Origin: Deltaproteobacteria bacterium | Lineage (GTDB): Bacteria > Desulfobacterota > Binatia > JACPRU01 | Direction of reading: 5' to 3' | Assembly (NCBI GenBank): GCA_016189835.1 | Contig: JACPRU010000063.1 | Coordinates: 19,698-83,697 of the forward strand | DNA: 64,000 nt | Made by a program: the position numbers and the translations under genes | Notes under the pieces: generated by a model | Seen by the model: the letters and a program-made list of their open reading frames with translations, nothing else | Databases searched by the model: none | Told to the model about the DNA's origin: nothing | In this document: positions 45,021 through 54,606 of the stretch, in pieces | How positions within the stretch are numbered: position 1 is the first letter of the stretch | Layout: the number at the start of each line of letters is the position of its first letter

Positions 45021-45530
45021 ATGAGGTGCGTGGCAATCTTGGGCATCGTGTTGTTGGCAAGCGCGGGCGTGTCGGCGGCGGAGCGCGGCGCGGCCGCGGG
45101 ATCGGGAAGCGCGCTGCAACTCGACGCCCTGTCGAAGCTCGACGTGGGCGACGTTGCCGGGCACGAGCTCGTGCAGTCGGTCGGTGAGGACGAGCTCAAG
45201 ACCCCGGATCGCATCGGCGGGGTCTCTTTCGAGGGCGCCAAGGCCAAGGTATTCCGCCAATCCGATCTGGTGGATGGCGCGGGCATGATCCGCGGCTACG
45301 CGACCTGGGCGGCGCCGACGGGCGAGAAGCTCTTCGTGATCTTCGGCTACACCGTGCCGCCGTTCCCCGCGGGCAAGGACTCCGTGCCGTTCGAGGGAAC
45401 GTTCGAGTGGGCCGGCGGAACCGGCTCCTTGCAGAAGATCGCCGGCAAAGGGACCATCGAGGGCGAGATCTCGCGCCGGGGCGAGGCCCGCTATCGCTGG
45501 GCCGGGAGCTACGAACAGGCGACGCAGTGA
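45021..45530 (+). CDS. Exported beta-rich hypothetical protein
   Basis: 169 residues. Signal peptide about 1-20 ('VAILGIVLLASAGVSA'). The mature part alternates short beta-like segments: 'RGYATWAAPTGEKLFVIFGY', 'FEGTFEWAGGTGSLQKIAGK', 'GTIEGEISRRGEARYRW', a pattern resembling small barrel or lipocalin-like secreted proteins. No family recognised. ATG 45021 has AAAGGG upstream. The stop overlaps yqeY (GTGA). Confidence 0.65.
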   Translation: MRCVAILGIVLLASAGVSAAERGAAAGSGSALQLDALSKLDVGDVAGHELVQSVGEDELKTPDRIGGVSFEGAKAKVFRQSDLVDGAGMIRGYATWAAPTGEKLFVIFGYTVPPFPAGKDSVPFEGTFEWAGGTGSLQKIAGKGTIEGEISRRGEARYRWAGSYEQATQ

Positions 45531-45994
45531 GCGACCTCAGCGAAGGCGCCATCCAGGAACGCCTCAAGGAGGCGATGCGAGCGCGAGCCACGGATCGGGT
45601 GCTGGTCTTGCGTGGCCTGGTGGCGGCCATCAAGAACTTGAAGATCGAGCGTCGCGGGGCCGGCGCGGGCGACGAGCTGGCCGAGGCGGACATCGCCCAG
45701 ATCGTCCGCCGGGAGATCAAGCAGCGCGAGGAGGCGCTGACGTTCGCCGAGCAGGCCGGGCGCACCGATCTCGTGGAGAAGAATCGCGGTGAGAAGGGCT
45801 TCCTCGAGCGCTTCCTGCCGCAAGGCCCGTCGGCCGCGGATCTCGCGGCGGCGATCGCCCGGCATCACGCCGCGGGCGCGACCTCGATCGGCGCGCTGAT
45901 GGCCAAGCTGAAGGCCGACTTCGGAGCTGGCCTCGACGGCAAGGTGGCGAGCGAAGCGGTGCGCGGATTCCTGCGCGACAAGGGGGGAGCGTAA
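45527..45994 (+). CDS. yqeY: GatB/YqeY domain protein
   Basis: 155 residues. 'IQERLKEAMRARATDRVLVL', 'IVRREIKQREEALTFAEQAG' and the C-terminal 'GALMAKLKADFGAGLDGKV' match YqeY, which resembles the tail domain of GatB. A tRNA-related role is suspected from the fold, but the function is unsettled. It often sits near rpsU and dnaG; here it is between an exported protein and greA. Confidence 0.92.
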   Translation: MSDLSEGAIQERLKEAMRARATDRVLVLRGLVAAIKNLKIERRGAGAGDELAEADIAQIVRREIKQREEALTFAEQAGRTDLVEKNRGEKGFLERFLPQGPSAADLAAAIARHHAAGATSIGALMAKLKADFGAGLDGKVASEAVRGFLRDKGGA

Positions 45995-46000
45995 CCGGTC

Positions 46001-46489
46001 GTGGAACTGCCGATCGTCCAGCGCCTCAAGAAGGAGCTGCAGGAGCTGCAGTACGAGCTCAGCCACAAACTGCCGAAGGAGCTCGAGGAGGCTCGCGCTC
46101 ACGGCGATCTCTCCGAGAACGCCGAGTACGAGGCGGCCAAGGCCCGGCAGGAGCTGGTGCAGGTGAGGATCAGCCAGATCGGCGGGCGGATTCGCGAGTT
46201 GTCGATGTACACGGTGGCCTCGATTCCCGAGGGCGTCGTCGCCTACGGCAGCCGGGTCACCGTCGAGGACCTCGGGGAGAGCGAGGAGATCGTCTATCAC
46301 ATCGTGTTTCCCGAGGAGGCGGATGGCGCCAACGGCAAGATCTCGCTCGGCTCGCCGCTCGGCCGGGCGCTGCTGAATCGCACCGTAGGCGACGAGATCG
46401 AGGTGCAGACGCCGAAGGGCAAGCGGCAGTACCAGATCATCGATCTGGTCACGATTCACCAGATCGACTCCCAGGACTACCGGCGGTAG
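46001..46489 (+). CDS. greA: Transcription elongation factor GreA/GreB
   Basis: 162 residues. N-terminal coiled coil with acidic tip 'GDLSENAEYEAAKARQELV' that reaches the RNA polymerase active site, and C-terminal FKBP-like domain 'ISLGSPLGRALLNRTVGDEI'. It stimulates transcript cleavage in backtracked complexes. The GTG start lies 6 bp after the yqeY stop. Confidence 0.94.
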   Translation: MELPIVQRLKKELQELQYELSHKLPKELEEARAHGDLSENAEYEAAKARQELVQVRISQIGGRIRELSMYTVASIPEGVVAYGSRVTVEDLGESEEIVYHIVFPEEADGANGKISLGSPLGRALLNRTVGDEIEVQTPKGKRQYQIIDLVTIHQIDSQDYRR

Positions 46490-46519
46490 CCGGCGCGGAC
46501 CGCGCCACGAGGGAGCGCC

Positions 46520-48331
<1,812 letters not shown>

Positions 48332-48381
48332 CCCGCCGGCGCTCCCCACCGCGGCGCAGCGAGAGAAGGGCGGGCGATGCC

Positions 48382-48795
48382 TTGTCCCGGCATCGCTTCG
48401 CCGCGCTCGTCGAGCCGCTCGCCGCCGAGGCGTCGTTCGTATCCCGGCCGATGTTCGGCTGCGTCGCCTGCTACCGGCAAGGGCGGCTGGTGCTGGTGCT
48501 GGCAGACCGCCGCGAGCCCTGGCAGGGACTGCTGGTCCCGACCGAGCGCCGAGCGCACGCCTCCTTGCTGGAGGAGTTTCCGCCGCTGCGCGTGCACCCG
48601 GTGCTCGGCAAGTGGCTCTACCTGGCGCATGCCGTCGACGGCTTCGCGGCTGGCGCCGCGCAGATCGTCGAGCGCATCGCTGCCGGCGACGGACGCTTCG
48701 GGGTCGAGCCGGCGTTGCCCCGGCTGCCGCGGCCGAAGACGGCACGGGCGAACGCGGCACGTACCGGGGTGGCAGGCCGCCGGGCACCGCGGTAG
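48382..48795 (+). CDS. TfoX N-terminal-like domain protein
   Basis: 137 residues from TTG 48382. 'SFVSRPMFGCVACYRQGRLV' resembles the TfoX_N core ('rpMFGg.gvy.dg..fali'), with following segments 'FPPLRVHPVLGKWLYLAH' and a charged tail. TfoX/Sxy proteins regulate competence in gammaproteobacteria; stand-alone TfoX_N proteins elsewhere have no known role. The start is uncertain; residues before 48382 in the frame look non-coding. A candidate terminator follows. Confidence 0.6.
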   Translation: MSRHRFAALVEPLAAEASFVSRPMFGCVACYRQGRLVLVLADRREPWQGLLVPTERRAHASLLEEFPPLRVHPVLGKWLYLAHAVDGFAAGAAQIVERIAAGDGRFGVEPALPRLPRPKTARANAARTGVAGRRAPR

Positions 48796-48814
48796 CCGAG
48801 CAGGACGCGCGCCG

Positions 48815-48846
48815 CCCAGCTCGGCGGATCCGCCTGGGGATTTTTT
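48815..48846 (+). terminator. Rho-independent terminator candidate
   Basis: CCCAG (48815-48819) pairs with CTGGG (48834-48838), with an inner GGCG/CGCC stem and GATC loop, followed by GATTTTTT. It would end the acyl-CoA synthetase/TfoX-like transcript before the DUF1329 gene. Confidence 0.5.
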
Positions 48847-49001
48847 CCGCGGTGGGTAAGGATTCCCTAGGTCAAGGCTGCTAGGCTCGCATGTTTCCTA
48901 CGGTTTTTTGGATACCAGCGAGGTACGGGCCTTGCTCTTGATGGCCCTGAGCCGTGTGTGCCCGCGGCGCAATTTTGCAGAGAAAGAAAGGAGAATCGCC
49001 T

Positions 49002-50330
49002 ATGAGGAAAGCCTTGGCAGGCGTAGCCGCCCTGATGGCGAGCTTACCGCTGGCGGCGATGGCAGAGATGCCACCGGTCGGAACCGTCGTCAGCAAGGAG
49101 AACCTCGATAAGTACAGGGACAGCCTGACCCCGACCCAGCAGTACTTCGTCAGCAACGGGATGATGGTCCCGGTGATCGAGTACAAGAGGTACGAGTGGC
49201 CGCCACCCTACAAGGAGGCGACCGAGAAGTATTCGGCCCAGGTGAAGCTGTCGCCGGACGGGCGCGACATGCTGAACTACGTTGCCGGCGCGCCGTTCCC
49301 GAACATCGACGACAACGACCCGCAGGCGGCGACCAAGTGGATGTGGAACCACGAGCAGAAGACGCCCTATACCGACAACGTGGGCTGCGGCTGGAACGTC
49401 GAGCTGGTGAACTCGAGCGGTACCCGCGAGCGCTTCTTCGGCTCGAACTTCTGGCGACGAATGATGTGGCGCGGCCGGATGTACATGGATCCGAAGCCGG
49501 TCGCCCCGCACGACCCGGCGATCGGGTACACCGAGCAGTGGGGACCGCTGCACGATCCGAACGACCTGAAGGGATCGGGCGTGCTCAACTTCCGTTACGT
49601 CTCTCCCGACGTTCCGGACGATTCGTACCTCTACCTGCCGGAGCTGCGGAAGGTTCGCCGGCTGTCGATGGCCAACCGCTCCGACGCGTTCTGGGGAACG
49701 GACATCGACATCGACTCGATCTGGACGTGGAACTCGAAGCTCTCGTTCTGGTCGTTCAAGTACCTCGGCAGCCACAAGCTGCTCGCCGCCTTCCATGCCG
49801 GCGGCTACGCGCAGCGTGAGGCCTGGTGCGCTCAGCCGGACGGCACCAGCGGCATCCGCTCGTTCGTGTGGTGCGTGCCGCACGAGGCGCGCGACACCGC
49901 GGTTTCCGAAGGTACCCCGACCGGGTTCTCGCAGTATGCGTTCTCCCGGCGGATCCTCTACATCGACAAAGAGTCGTACATGGCGCAGTACAACGAGGGC
50001 TACGACCAGGGCGGCCAGCTCTGGAAGTCCTGGTACATGATGTCCGATACCGGCACGGTCCCGCATGGGATCGAGAAGGCGCCGGACGGCAGCCTACAGG
50101 TGGTCGAGACCAAGACGGCCAACCCGCCGAAGTACCAGTGGGACCACATCTATCCGAATCACGGCGGCGTGGTGGACATGCAGCTCAACCACAGCTCCCA
50201 CTGGGATTGCCCGGACGGGTATCTCTATCCGAACATCGGCGTGAAGCACTGGTACCACAACATGGCGCGTGACTGGAACACGCCGGAAAACTTCACGATC
50301 AACTACCTGATCAAGAGCGCCGGCTTCTGA
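49002..50330 (+). CDS. DUF1329 family outer-membrane-associated protein
   Basis: 442 residues. Signal peptide about 1-20. DUF1329 features: 'SPDGRDMLNYVAGAPFPNID', 'DPQAATKWMWNHEQ', 'YLYLPELRKVRRLSMANRSD', 'DIDIDSIWTWNSKLSFWSFK'. These proteins have a LolA/LolB-like fold, are frequent in hydrocarbon, sterol and lipid degraders, and often accompany RND exporters; here it stands alone. ATG 49002 has AAGGAG 8 nt upstream, one of the best ribosome sites in the window. Flanked by terminators on both sides, so it is a monocistronic, probably highly expressed gene. Confidence 0.9.
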   Translation: MRKALAGVAALMASLPLAAMAEMPPVGTVVSKENLDKYRDSLTPTQQYFVSNGMMVPVIEYKRYEWPPPYKEATEKYSAQVKLSPDGRDMLNYVAGAPFPNIDDNDPQAATKWMWNHEQKTPYTDNVGCGWNVELVNSSGTRERFFGSNFWRRMMWRGRMYMDPKPVAPHDPAIGYTEQWGPLHDPNDLKGSGVLNFRYVSPDVPDDSYLYLPELRKVRRLSMANRSDAFWGTDIDIDSIWTWNSKLSFWSFKYLGSHKLLAAFHAGGYAQREAWCAQPDGTSGIRSFVWCVPHEARDTAVSEGTPTGFSQYAFSRRILYIDKESYMAQYNEGYDQGGQLWKSWYMMSDTGTVPHGIEKAPDGSLQVVETKTANPPKYQWDHIYPNHGGVVDMQLNHSSHWDCPDGYLYPNIGVKHWYHNMARDWNTPENFTINYLIKSAGF

Positions 50331-50364
50331 GATCGCGGCCTCGAAGGCGCTGACGGGCACCGCG

Positions 50365-50409
50365 GAACGGGGCCCTCGGGGAACGTGCCCGAGGGCCCCG
50401 TTCTCGTTT
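50365..50409 (+). terminator. Strong rho-independent terminator
   Basis: GAACGGGGCCCTCGGG (50365-50380) pairs perfectly with CCCGAGGGCCCCGTTC (50388-50403), 7-nt loop GAACGTG, followed by TCGTTT. It ends the DUF1329 transcript. Confidence 0.85.
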
Positions 50410-50455
50410 GCGGCCCTTCCCTCGGGTGCCGCTTCCGCCCTATATCGGCGGGGCG

Positions 50456-50890
50456 ATGACCTCCGCCCACCCTCCGCGCGGCCGCATCGGGGTCGTGGCC
50501 CTGCTGTGGGCGAGCGCCCTGGTCACGGTCCTCTACTGGGTCGTCTTCTTCACCTCGGGCGAGGTCCGTTCGAGCGAGGCCGAGTGCTATCTGGCGTTCG
50601 AGCGCGCGTTCCCCGCCGCCGACGGCTGGCTCGCCGCCGCTTGCGCCGCGGCGGCCGAGGGGCTGCGCCGGGGCCGCGCGTGGGCGGCGCTGTTCGGCAT
50701 CGCCGCCGGCAGCGCGGCCGTCTATCTCGGCTTGATGGACGTTCTCTACAACCTGGAGAACGGCATGTACGCTCGGCTCGACGGCCCGATGATCGGCGAG
50801 CTGATCATCAACGTCTACTGTCTCTCCTTCGGGCCGTTCCTGCTCGGTTATTTCTGGCGCGTGCGAAACCGGATCGAGGGGACGGCGTGA
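50456..50890 (+). CDS. Four-helix membrane protein, unknown
   Basis: 144 residues. Four hydrophobic segments at about 12-32, 53-68, 74-94 and 112-134. Sequence marks 'VLYWVVFFTSGEVRS', 'CYLAFERAFPAADGWLA' and 'LMDVLYNLENGMYARL' recur in small integral membrane proteins of unknown function in diverse bacteria. ATG 50456 is chosen over the TTG at 50408. The stop overlaps tag (GTGA). Confidence 0.7.
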   Translation: MTSAHPPRGRIGVVALLWASALVTVLYWVVFFTSGEVRSSEAECYLAFERAFPAADGWLAAACAAAAEGLRRGRAWAALFGIAAGSAAVYLGLMDVLYNLENGMYARLDGPMIGELIINVYCLSFGPFLLGYFWRVRNRIEGTA

Positions 50891-51477
50891 GCGGCGCGCG
50901 GCGGCGGTGTGCCTGGGCCGAGACCCACCCGCTCTATGTGGAGTACCACGATCGCGAGTGGGGTACGCCGGTTCACGACGATCGCCTGCTGTTCGAATTC
51001 CTCGTGCTCGAGGGCGCGCAGGCCGGTCTGTCCTGGCTGACCATCCTCAAGAAGCGCGAGAACTACCTCCGGGCATTCGACGACTTCGACGTGGGGCGCG
51101 TCGCCCGCTACGGAGCGCGGCAGGTGCGGCGCCTGCTGGCGGACGAGGGGATCGTGCGCAACCGGCGGAAGATCGAAGCGACGATTGCCAACGCGCGCGC
51201 CTTTCTCGCCGTGCGCCGCGAGTTCGGCAGCTTCGACCGCTACGTCTGGGCGTTCGTCGGCGGGCGGCCGCTGCACAACGCGTGGCAGGCGGTGCGCGAG
51301 GTGCCGGCGCGCAGCGAGATCTCCGACGCGCTCAGCCAGGATCTCAAGAAGCGTGGCTTCGCCTTCGTCGGCTCGACGATCTGCTACGCCCACATGCAAG
51401 CGACCGGAATGGTGAACGACCATCTCGTGTCCTGCTTCCGGCATCGCGAGCTGCGCCGCGGCGGCTCGAGGGGCTGA
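50887..51477 (+). CDS. tag: DNA-3-methyladenine glycosylase I
   Basis: 196 residues. 'RCAWAETHPLYVEYHDREWG' with zinc ligands (Cys near 8, His near 18), 'FEFLVLEGAQAGLSWLTILK', and the C-terminal 'FVGSTICYAHMQATGMVNDH' carrying the remaining ligands. It excises 3-methyladenine. The GTG start overlaps the upstream membrane-protein stop. Confidence 0.94.
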   Translation: MSGARRRCAWAETHPLYVEYHDREWGTPVHDDRLLFEFLVLEGAQAGLSWLTILKKRENYLRAFDDFDVGRVARYGARQVRRLLADEGIVRNRRKIEATIANARAFLAVRREFGSFDRYVWAFVGGRPLHNAWQAVREVPARSEISDALSQDLKKRGFAFVGSTICYAHMQATGMVNDHLVSCFRHRELRRGGSRG

Positions 51478-51514
51478 GCCGGTCGCGGGCGGGACGCACT
51501 CGAGAGGAGGGATC

Positions 51515-52354
51515 ATGCGCATCGCCAACTCGCGCGGACGACTCACGCTGCTCACCGCGGACGGCGGCAGCGACGTGGAGTCCGCCTCGCGGGGCCGGTT
51601 CCGCTCCGACCCGCACGAGATCTTCGCCGAGTGGCCGGCATTTCGCGCCTGGGCCCGCGACCATTCGGGAGCCGGCGCGGTGCCGCTTCGCAACGCCGAT
51701 CTCGGCCCGCCGTCGCCGCGGCCGAGGCAGGTGTTCGGCATCGGCCTCAACTACCGCGATCACGCCGCGGAGGCGGGGCTGGCGCTGCCCGAGCGGCCGG
51801 CGACGTTCACCAAGTTCCCGAGCTGCCTCACCGGCGCGTACGCCGACGTGCGGCTGCCGTCGGCGAAGGTCGATTGGGAAGTCGAGCTGGTCGTGGTGGT
51901 CGGCGTGGAGGCCTATCGAGTAGCCGAGCAGGCGGCATGGAGCCACGTCGCGGGCCTGGCGGTCGGCCAGGACCTTTCCGAACGCGTCGTGCAGTTCGCC
52001 GCCGGCGGGCAGTTCTCGCTCGGCAAGTCGTTTCCCGGCTTCGGGCCGACGGGGCCCTGCCTGGTCACCCCGGACGAGCTCACCGACCCGGCCGACCTGG
52101 AGATCCGTTGCAGCGTCAACGGCGAGGTGATGCAGCGCAGCCGGACCTCGGAGATGGTGTTCGGCGTTCCGCGGTTGCTCTGCGAGCTGTCGGCGATCCT
52201 GCCGCTCCTGCCGGGTGACGTGATCTTCACCGGAACGCCGGCGGGAATCGGCGCGACTCGCAAACCGCCGCGATTCCTGCGCCCCGGCGACGTCGTCGAG
52301 AGCACGATCGAGGGCGTCGGCACGCTTCGCAACCGCTGCGTGGCCGAGCCGTAG
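51515..52354 (+). CDS. Fumarylacetoacetate hydrolase family protein
   Basis: 279 residues. 'VFGIGLNYRDHAAEAGL', 'KVDWEVELVVVVG' (metal-binding Glu), 'GLAVGQDLSER' and 'DVIFTGTPAGIGATRKPP' are FAH-domain signatures. Members hydrolyse C-C bonds in fumarylpyruvate or acylpyruvates, or decarboxylate 4-oxalocrotonate, in aromatic degradation. Substrate unknown. GAGAGGAGGGATC precedes the ATG. It converges with the phosphodiesterase gene 11 bp away. Confidence 0.88.
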   Translation: MRIANSRGRLTLLTADGGSDVESASRGRFRSDPHEIFAEWPAFRAWARDHSGAGAVPLRNADLGPPSPRPRQVFGIGLNYRDHAAEAGLALPERPATFTKFPSCLTGAYADVRLPSAKVDWEVELVVVVGVEAYRVAEQAAWSHVAGLAVGQDLSERVVQFAAGGQFSLGKSFPGFGPTGPCLVTPDELTDPADLEIRCSVNGEVMQRSRTSEMVFGVPRLLCELSAILPLLPGDVIFTGTPAGIGATRKPPRFLRPGDVVESTIEGVGTLRNRCVAEP

Positions 52355-52365
52355 CGCGCGCGTCG

Positions 52366-52857
52366 TCAAAAGGTCAGCAGCTCGACCTCCAGCGTGACGA
52401 GGTCGACGACGCCGACGGCGTTGCGGCCGCGCAGGTGGCCGGCGCACTCTCCCGGGTTGAACACCAGGCCGCCGAGCGCCGGGCGCTCGATGGTGCGGCG
52501 GTGCGTGTGCCCGTGGAGCGCCACCCGCGGATCACCGTCGCGCGCGAGCGCGAGATCGCTCGGGTCGTGCGCGACCACCAGGCGCCGGTCGGCCCAGGAA
52601 AGCTCGAGCGGCGCATCGCAGAGCGCGATGCCGAGCCGGGCGGCCGCGGCCGCCAGCGCCTCGCGCTCGCCGAGGTCGTTGTTGCCGAACACGCCGTAGA
52701 GCGGGGCGTGCAGTCGAGCGAGGACCTCCAGTGTCTTCGCCTGGGTGATGTCGCCGGTGTGGACGACGCGCGCGACGCCCGCGGCATTCAGCAGCGCGAC
52801 CAGGCGCGCGACGTTCGGCAGGTGGTTGTGCGTGTCGCTGACGACGCCGATGCGCAT
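52366..52857 (-). CDS. YfcE-type metallophosphoesterase
   Basis: 163 residues. All metallophosphoesterase motifs are seen: 'SDTHNH', 'HTGDIT', 'GNND', 'AHDP' and 'GHTHRR'. The MJ0936/YfcE group acts on phosphodiesters in vitro; the physiological substrate is unknown. Confidence 0.92.
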   Translation of the reverse strand: MRIGVVSDTHNHLPNVARLVALLNAAGVARVVHTGDITQAKTLEVLARLHAPLYGVFGNNDLGEREALAAAAARLGIALCDAPLELSWADRRLVVAHDPSDLALARDGDPRVALHGHTHRRTIERPALGGLVFNPGECAGHLRGRNAVGVVDLVTLEVELLTF

Positions 52858-52886
52858 GCGCCCTCGCCGGGCCCGGCCGGCTTCGC

Positions 52887-54032
52887 CTACGATACGCGCT
52901 CGAGGACGTGGATGCCGCAGGCGCTGCCGAGGCCGATCACGTGAGTCAGGCCGAGGCGGGCGTTCGGCACCTGCCGCTTGCCCGCCTCGCCGCGCAGGTG
53001 AGTCGACACCTCGTAGATGTTGGCGATGCCGGTGGCGCCGAGCGGATGGCCCTTGGAGAGCAGGCCGCCCGACACGTTGACCGGGATCTTGCCGCCGAGC
53101 GCGGTGGCGCCCTCGTCGATCATCCGCCCCGCCTCGCCGTCCTTACAGAGAAAGAGGTTCTCGTAGTGCAGGATCTCCGCGGTCGCGAAACAATCGTGCA
53201 GCTCGATGAGATCGATGTCCTCGGGGCCGACGCCGGCCGTCTCGTAGGCCTTCTTCGCCGCCAGGCGCGTGCAGGTGTTGACGTCGGGCAGGACCAGATC
53301 TCGTTCCTGCCACGGGTCGCTGGTCAGCACCGAGGCGCGCACCCGCACCGCGCGCTTCATCAGCCCCAGCTCCTTCGCCTTCTGCTCCGAGGCCAGCACC
53401 GCCGACGCCGACCCGTCGACGTTCACCGAGCACATCAGCTTGGTGTTCGGGTAGGCGATCATCTCGGCGTTCATCACCATCTCGAGCGGGGTCTCGAGCT
53501 GGTACATGGCCTTCGGGTTCATCGTCGAATGGTGATGGTTCTTCACCGAAACCTTGGCGAACTGCTCGAACGTCGTGCCGTACTTGCGGGAGTGCTCCAT
53601 GCCCGCCTCGGCGAACACCGCCGGCATGGTGCCCGAACCGAGCAGGCCTTCCTTGGGGATGCCGCCCCCCCCGCCGCCCCCGCCGAGCAGCCCCTTGCCC
53701 ATCTGCTCGACCCCGACGGCGAGAACCAGATCGTAGACGCCCGCCTTGACCGCCATCCAGGCCTCGCGGAACGCGGTGGCGCCGGTGGCGCAAGCGTTTG
53801 CGGTGTTGACCACCGGAATGCCCGTCTGGCCGATCTCCTGCAGGATGCGCTGTCCGACCATGGCGTTGGCCTGGTAGAGGTTTCCGCAGTAGAGCGCCTC
53901 CATCTGCTGGATCCGCAGGCCGGCATCGTCGAGCGCCAGCAGCGCGGCCTGCGCGCCGATCTGCGGAACGGTCTTCTCGGGGAAGCGGCCGAACTTGATC
54001 ATGTCGACACCGACGACGTAGACGTCACTCAT
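52887..54032 (-). CDS. Thiolase / SCP-x type acyl-CoA thiolase-like protein
   Basis: 381 residues. The nucleophilic Cys is in 'VVNTANACATGATAF'; the catalytic His residues are in 'ELHDCFATAEI' and 'SKGHPLGATGIANIYE'; the final Cys is in 'GLGSACGIHVLE'. It belongs to the SCP-x group that releases acetyl- or propionyl-CoA and typically needs a DUF35 partner, which is the next gene upstream. A run of eight Gly codons lies at about residues 116-123 in a surface loop. Together they resemble pairs acting on sterol side chains or other branched acyl-CoAs. Confidence 0.9.
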   Translation of the reverse strand: MSDVYVVGVDMIKFGRFPEKTVPQIGAQAALLALDDAGLRIQQMEALYCGNLYQANAMVGQRILQEIGQTGIPVVNTANACATGATAFREAWMAVKAGVYDLVLAVGVEQMGKGLLGGGGGGGGIPKEGLLGSGTMPAVFAEAGMEHSRKYGTTFEQFAKVSVKNHHHSTMNPKAMYQLETPLEMVMNAEMIAYPNTKLMCSVNVDGSASAVLASEQKAKELGLMKRAVRVRASVLTSDPWQERDLVLPDVNTCTRLAAKKAYETAGVGPEDIDLIELHDCFATAEILHYENLFLCKDGEAGRMIDEGATALGGKIPVNVSGGLLSKGHPLGATGIANIYEVSTHLRGEAGKRQVPNARLGLTHVIGLGSACGIHVLERVS

Positions 54033-54060
54033 CGCGGATCTCCTCGCGTTCGAGCCGGCC

Positions 54061-54483
54061 TCAGGCCGGCTCGAAGAAGTAGCTCAAGTAGGAGTTGCCC
54101 TCTTTGTCCTTGCGCCCGAGAGCGTCCCGGAACACCACCCGCACCGGCATGCCCATGCGGATCTTCGCCGGATCGGGAGCGATGCCGATCAGGTTGCCCT
54201 TGACCGTTCCGCCGCCCTCGAGGTCGACGACCGCCGAGACGTACGGCACCGCGACGCCGGGAAACGACCGATGGACGATGCTGTACACGTACAGCGTGCC
54301 GCGGTCCGAGAGCCGCACGGCCTCGATCTGGCCGCGCGCACCGCACTTCGAGCACACGCCGCGCGCGCCCAGGAAAACCGCGCCGCAGGCCTTGCACTTC
54401 TGTCCCTCGAGGTAGGGCTCGCCCCCCTCGGGGATCTTGAGGAAATCGGTGACGGGCAGCGGAGTGCTGGCTGGCGGGGTCAT
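54061..54483 (-). CDS. DUF35 Zn-ribbon/OB-fold thiolase partner
   Basis: 140 residues. Rubredoxin-like zinc ribbon 'CKACGAVFLGARGVCSKCG' followed by the OB fold ('GTLYVYSIVHRSFPGVAVPY', 'VSAVVDLEGGGTVKGNLIG'). DUF35 proteins form tight complexes with SCP-x thiolases and stabilise or channel the CoA substrate. It lies 28 bp before the thiolase. Confidence 0.92.
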   Translation of the reverse strand: MTPPASTPLPVTDFLKIPEGGEPYLEGQKCKACGAVFLGARGVCSKCGARGQIEAVRLSDRGTLYVYSIVHRSFPGVAVPYVSAVVDLEGGGTVKGNLIGIAPDPAKIRMGMPVRVVFRDALGRKDKEGNSYLSYFFEPA

Positions 54484-54606
54484 CTCGTGCGTTCCTCGTC
54501 CTTTCGCTCGGCGCGCTCTGCGCCGTGCAGATGACCACCTCGTCGCGAACGAGTCAACCCGGACACCGCGTCGACGGCGGACACTCGGAACCGGCGGGCG
54601 CTCGCC

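Noticed and set aside
53660..53700. Gly8 run in the thiolase as a sign of frameshift or assembly error
   Set aside because: The frame and all catalytic motifs are intact on both sides; the run fits a surface loop.
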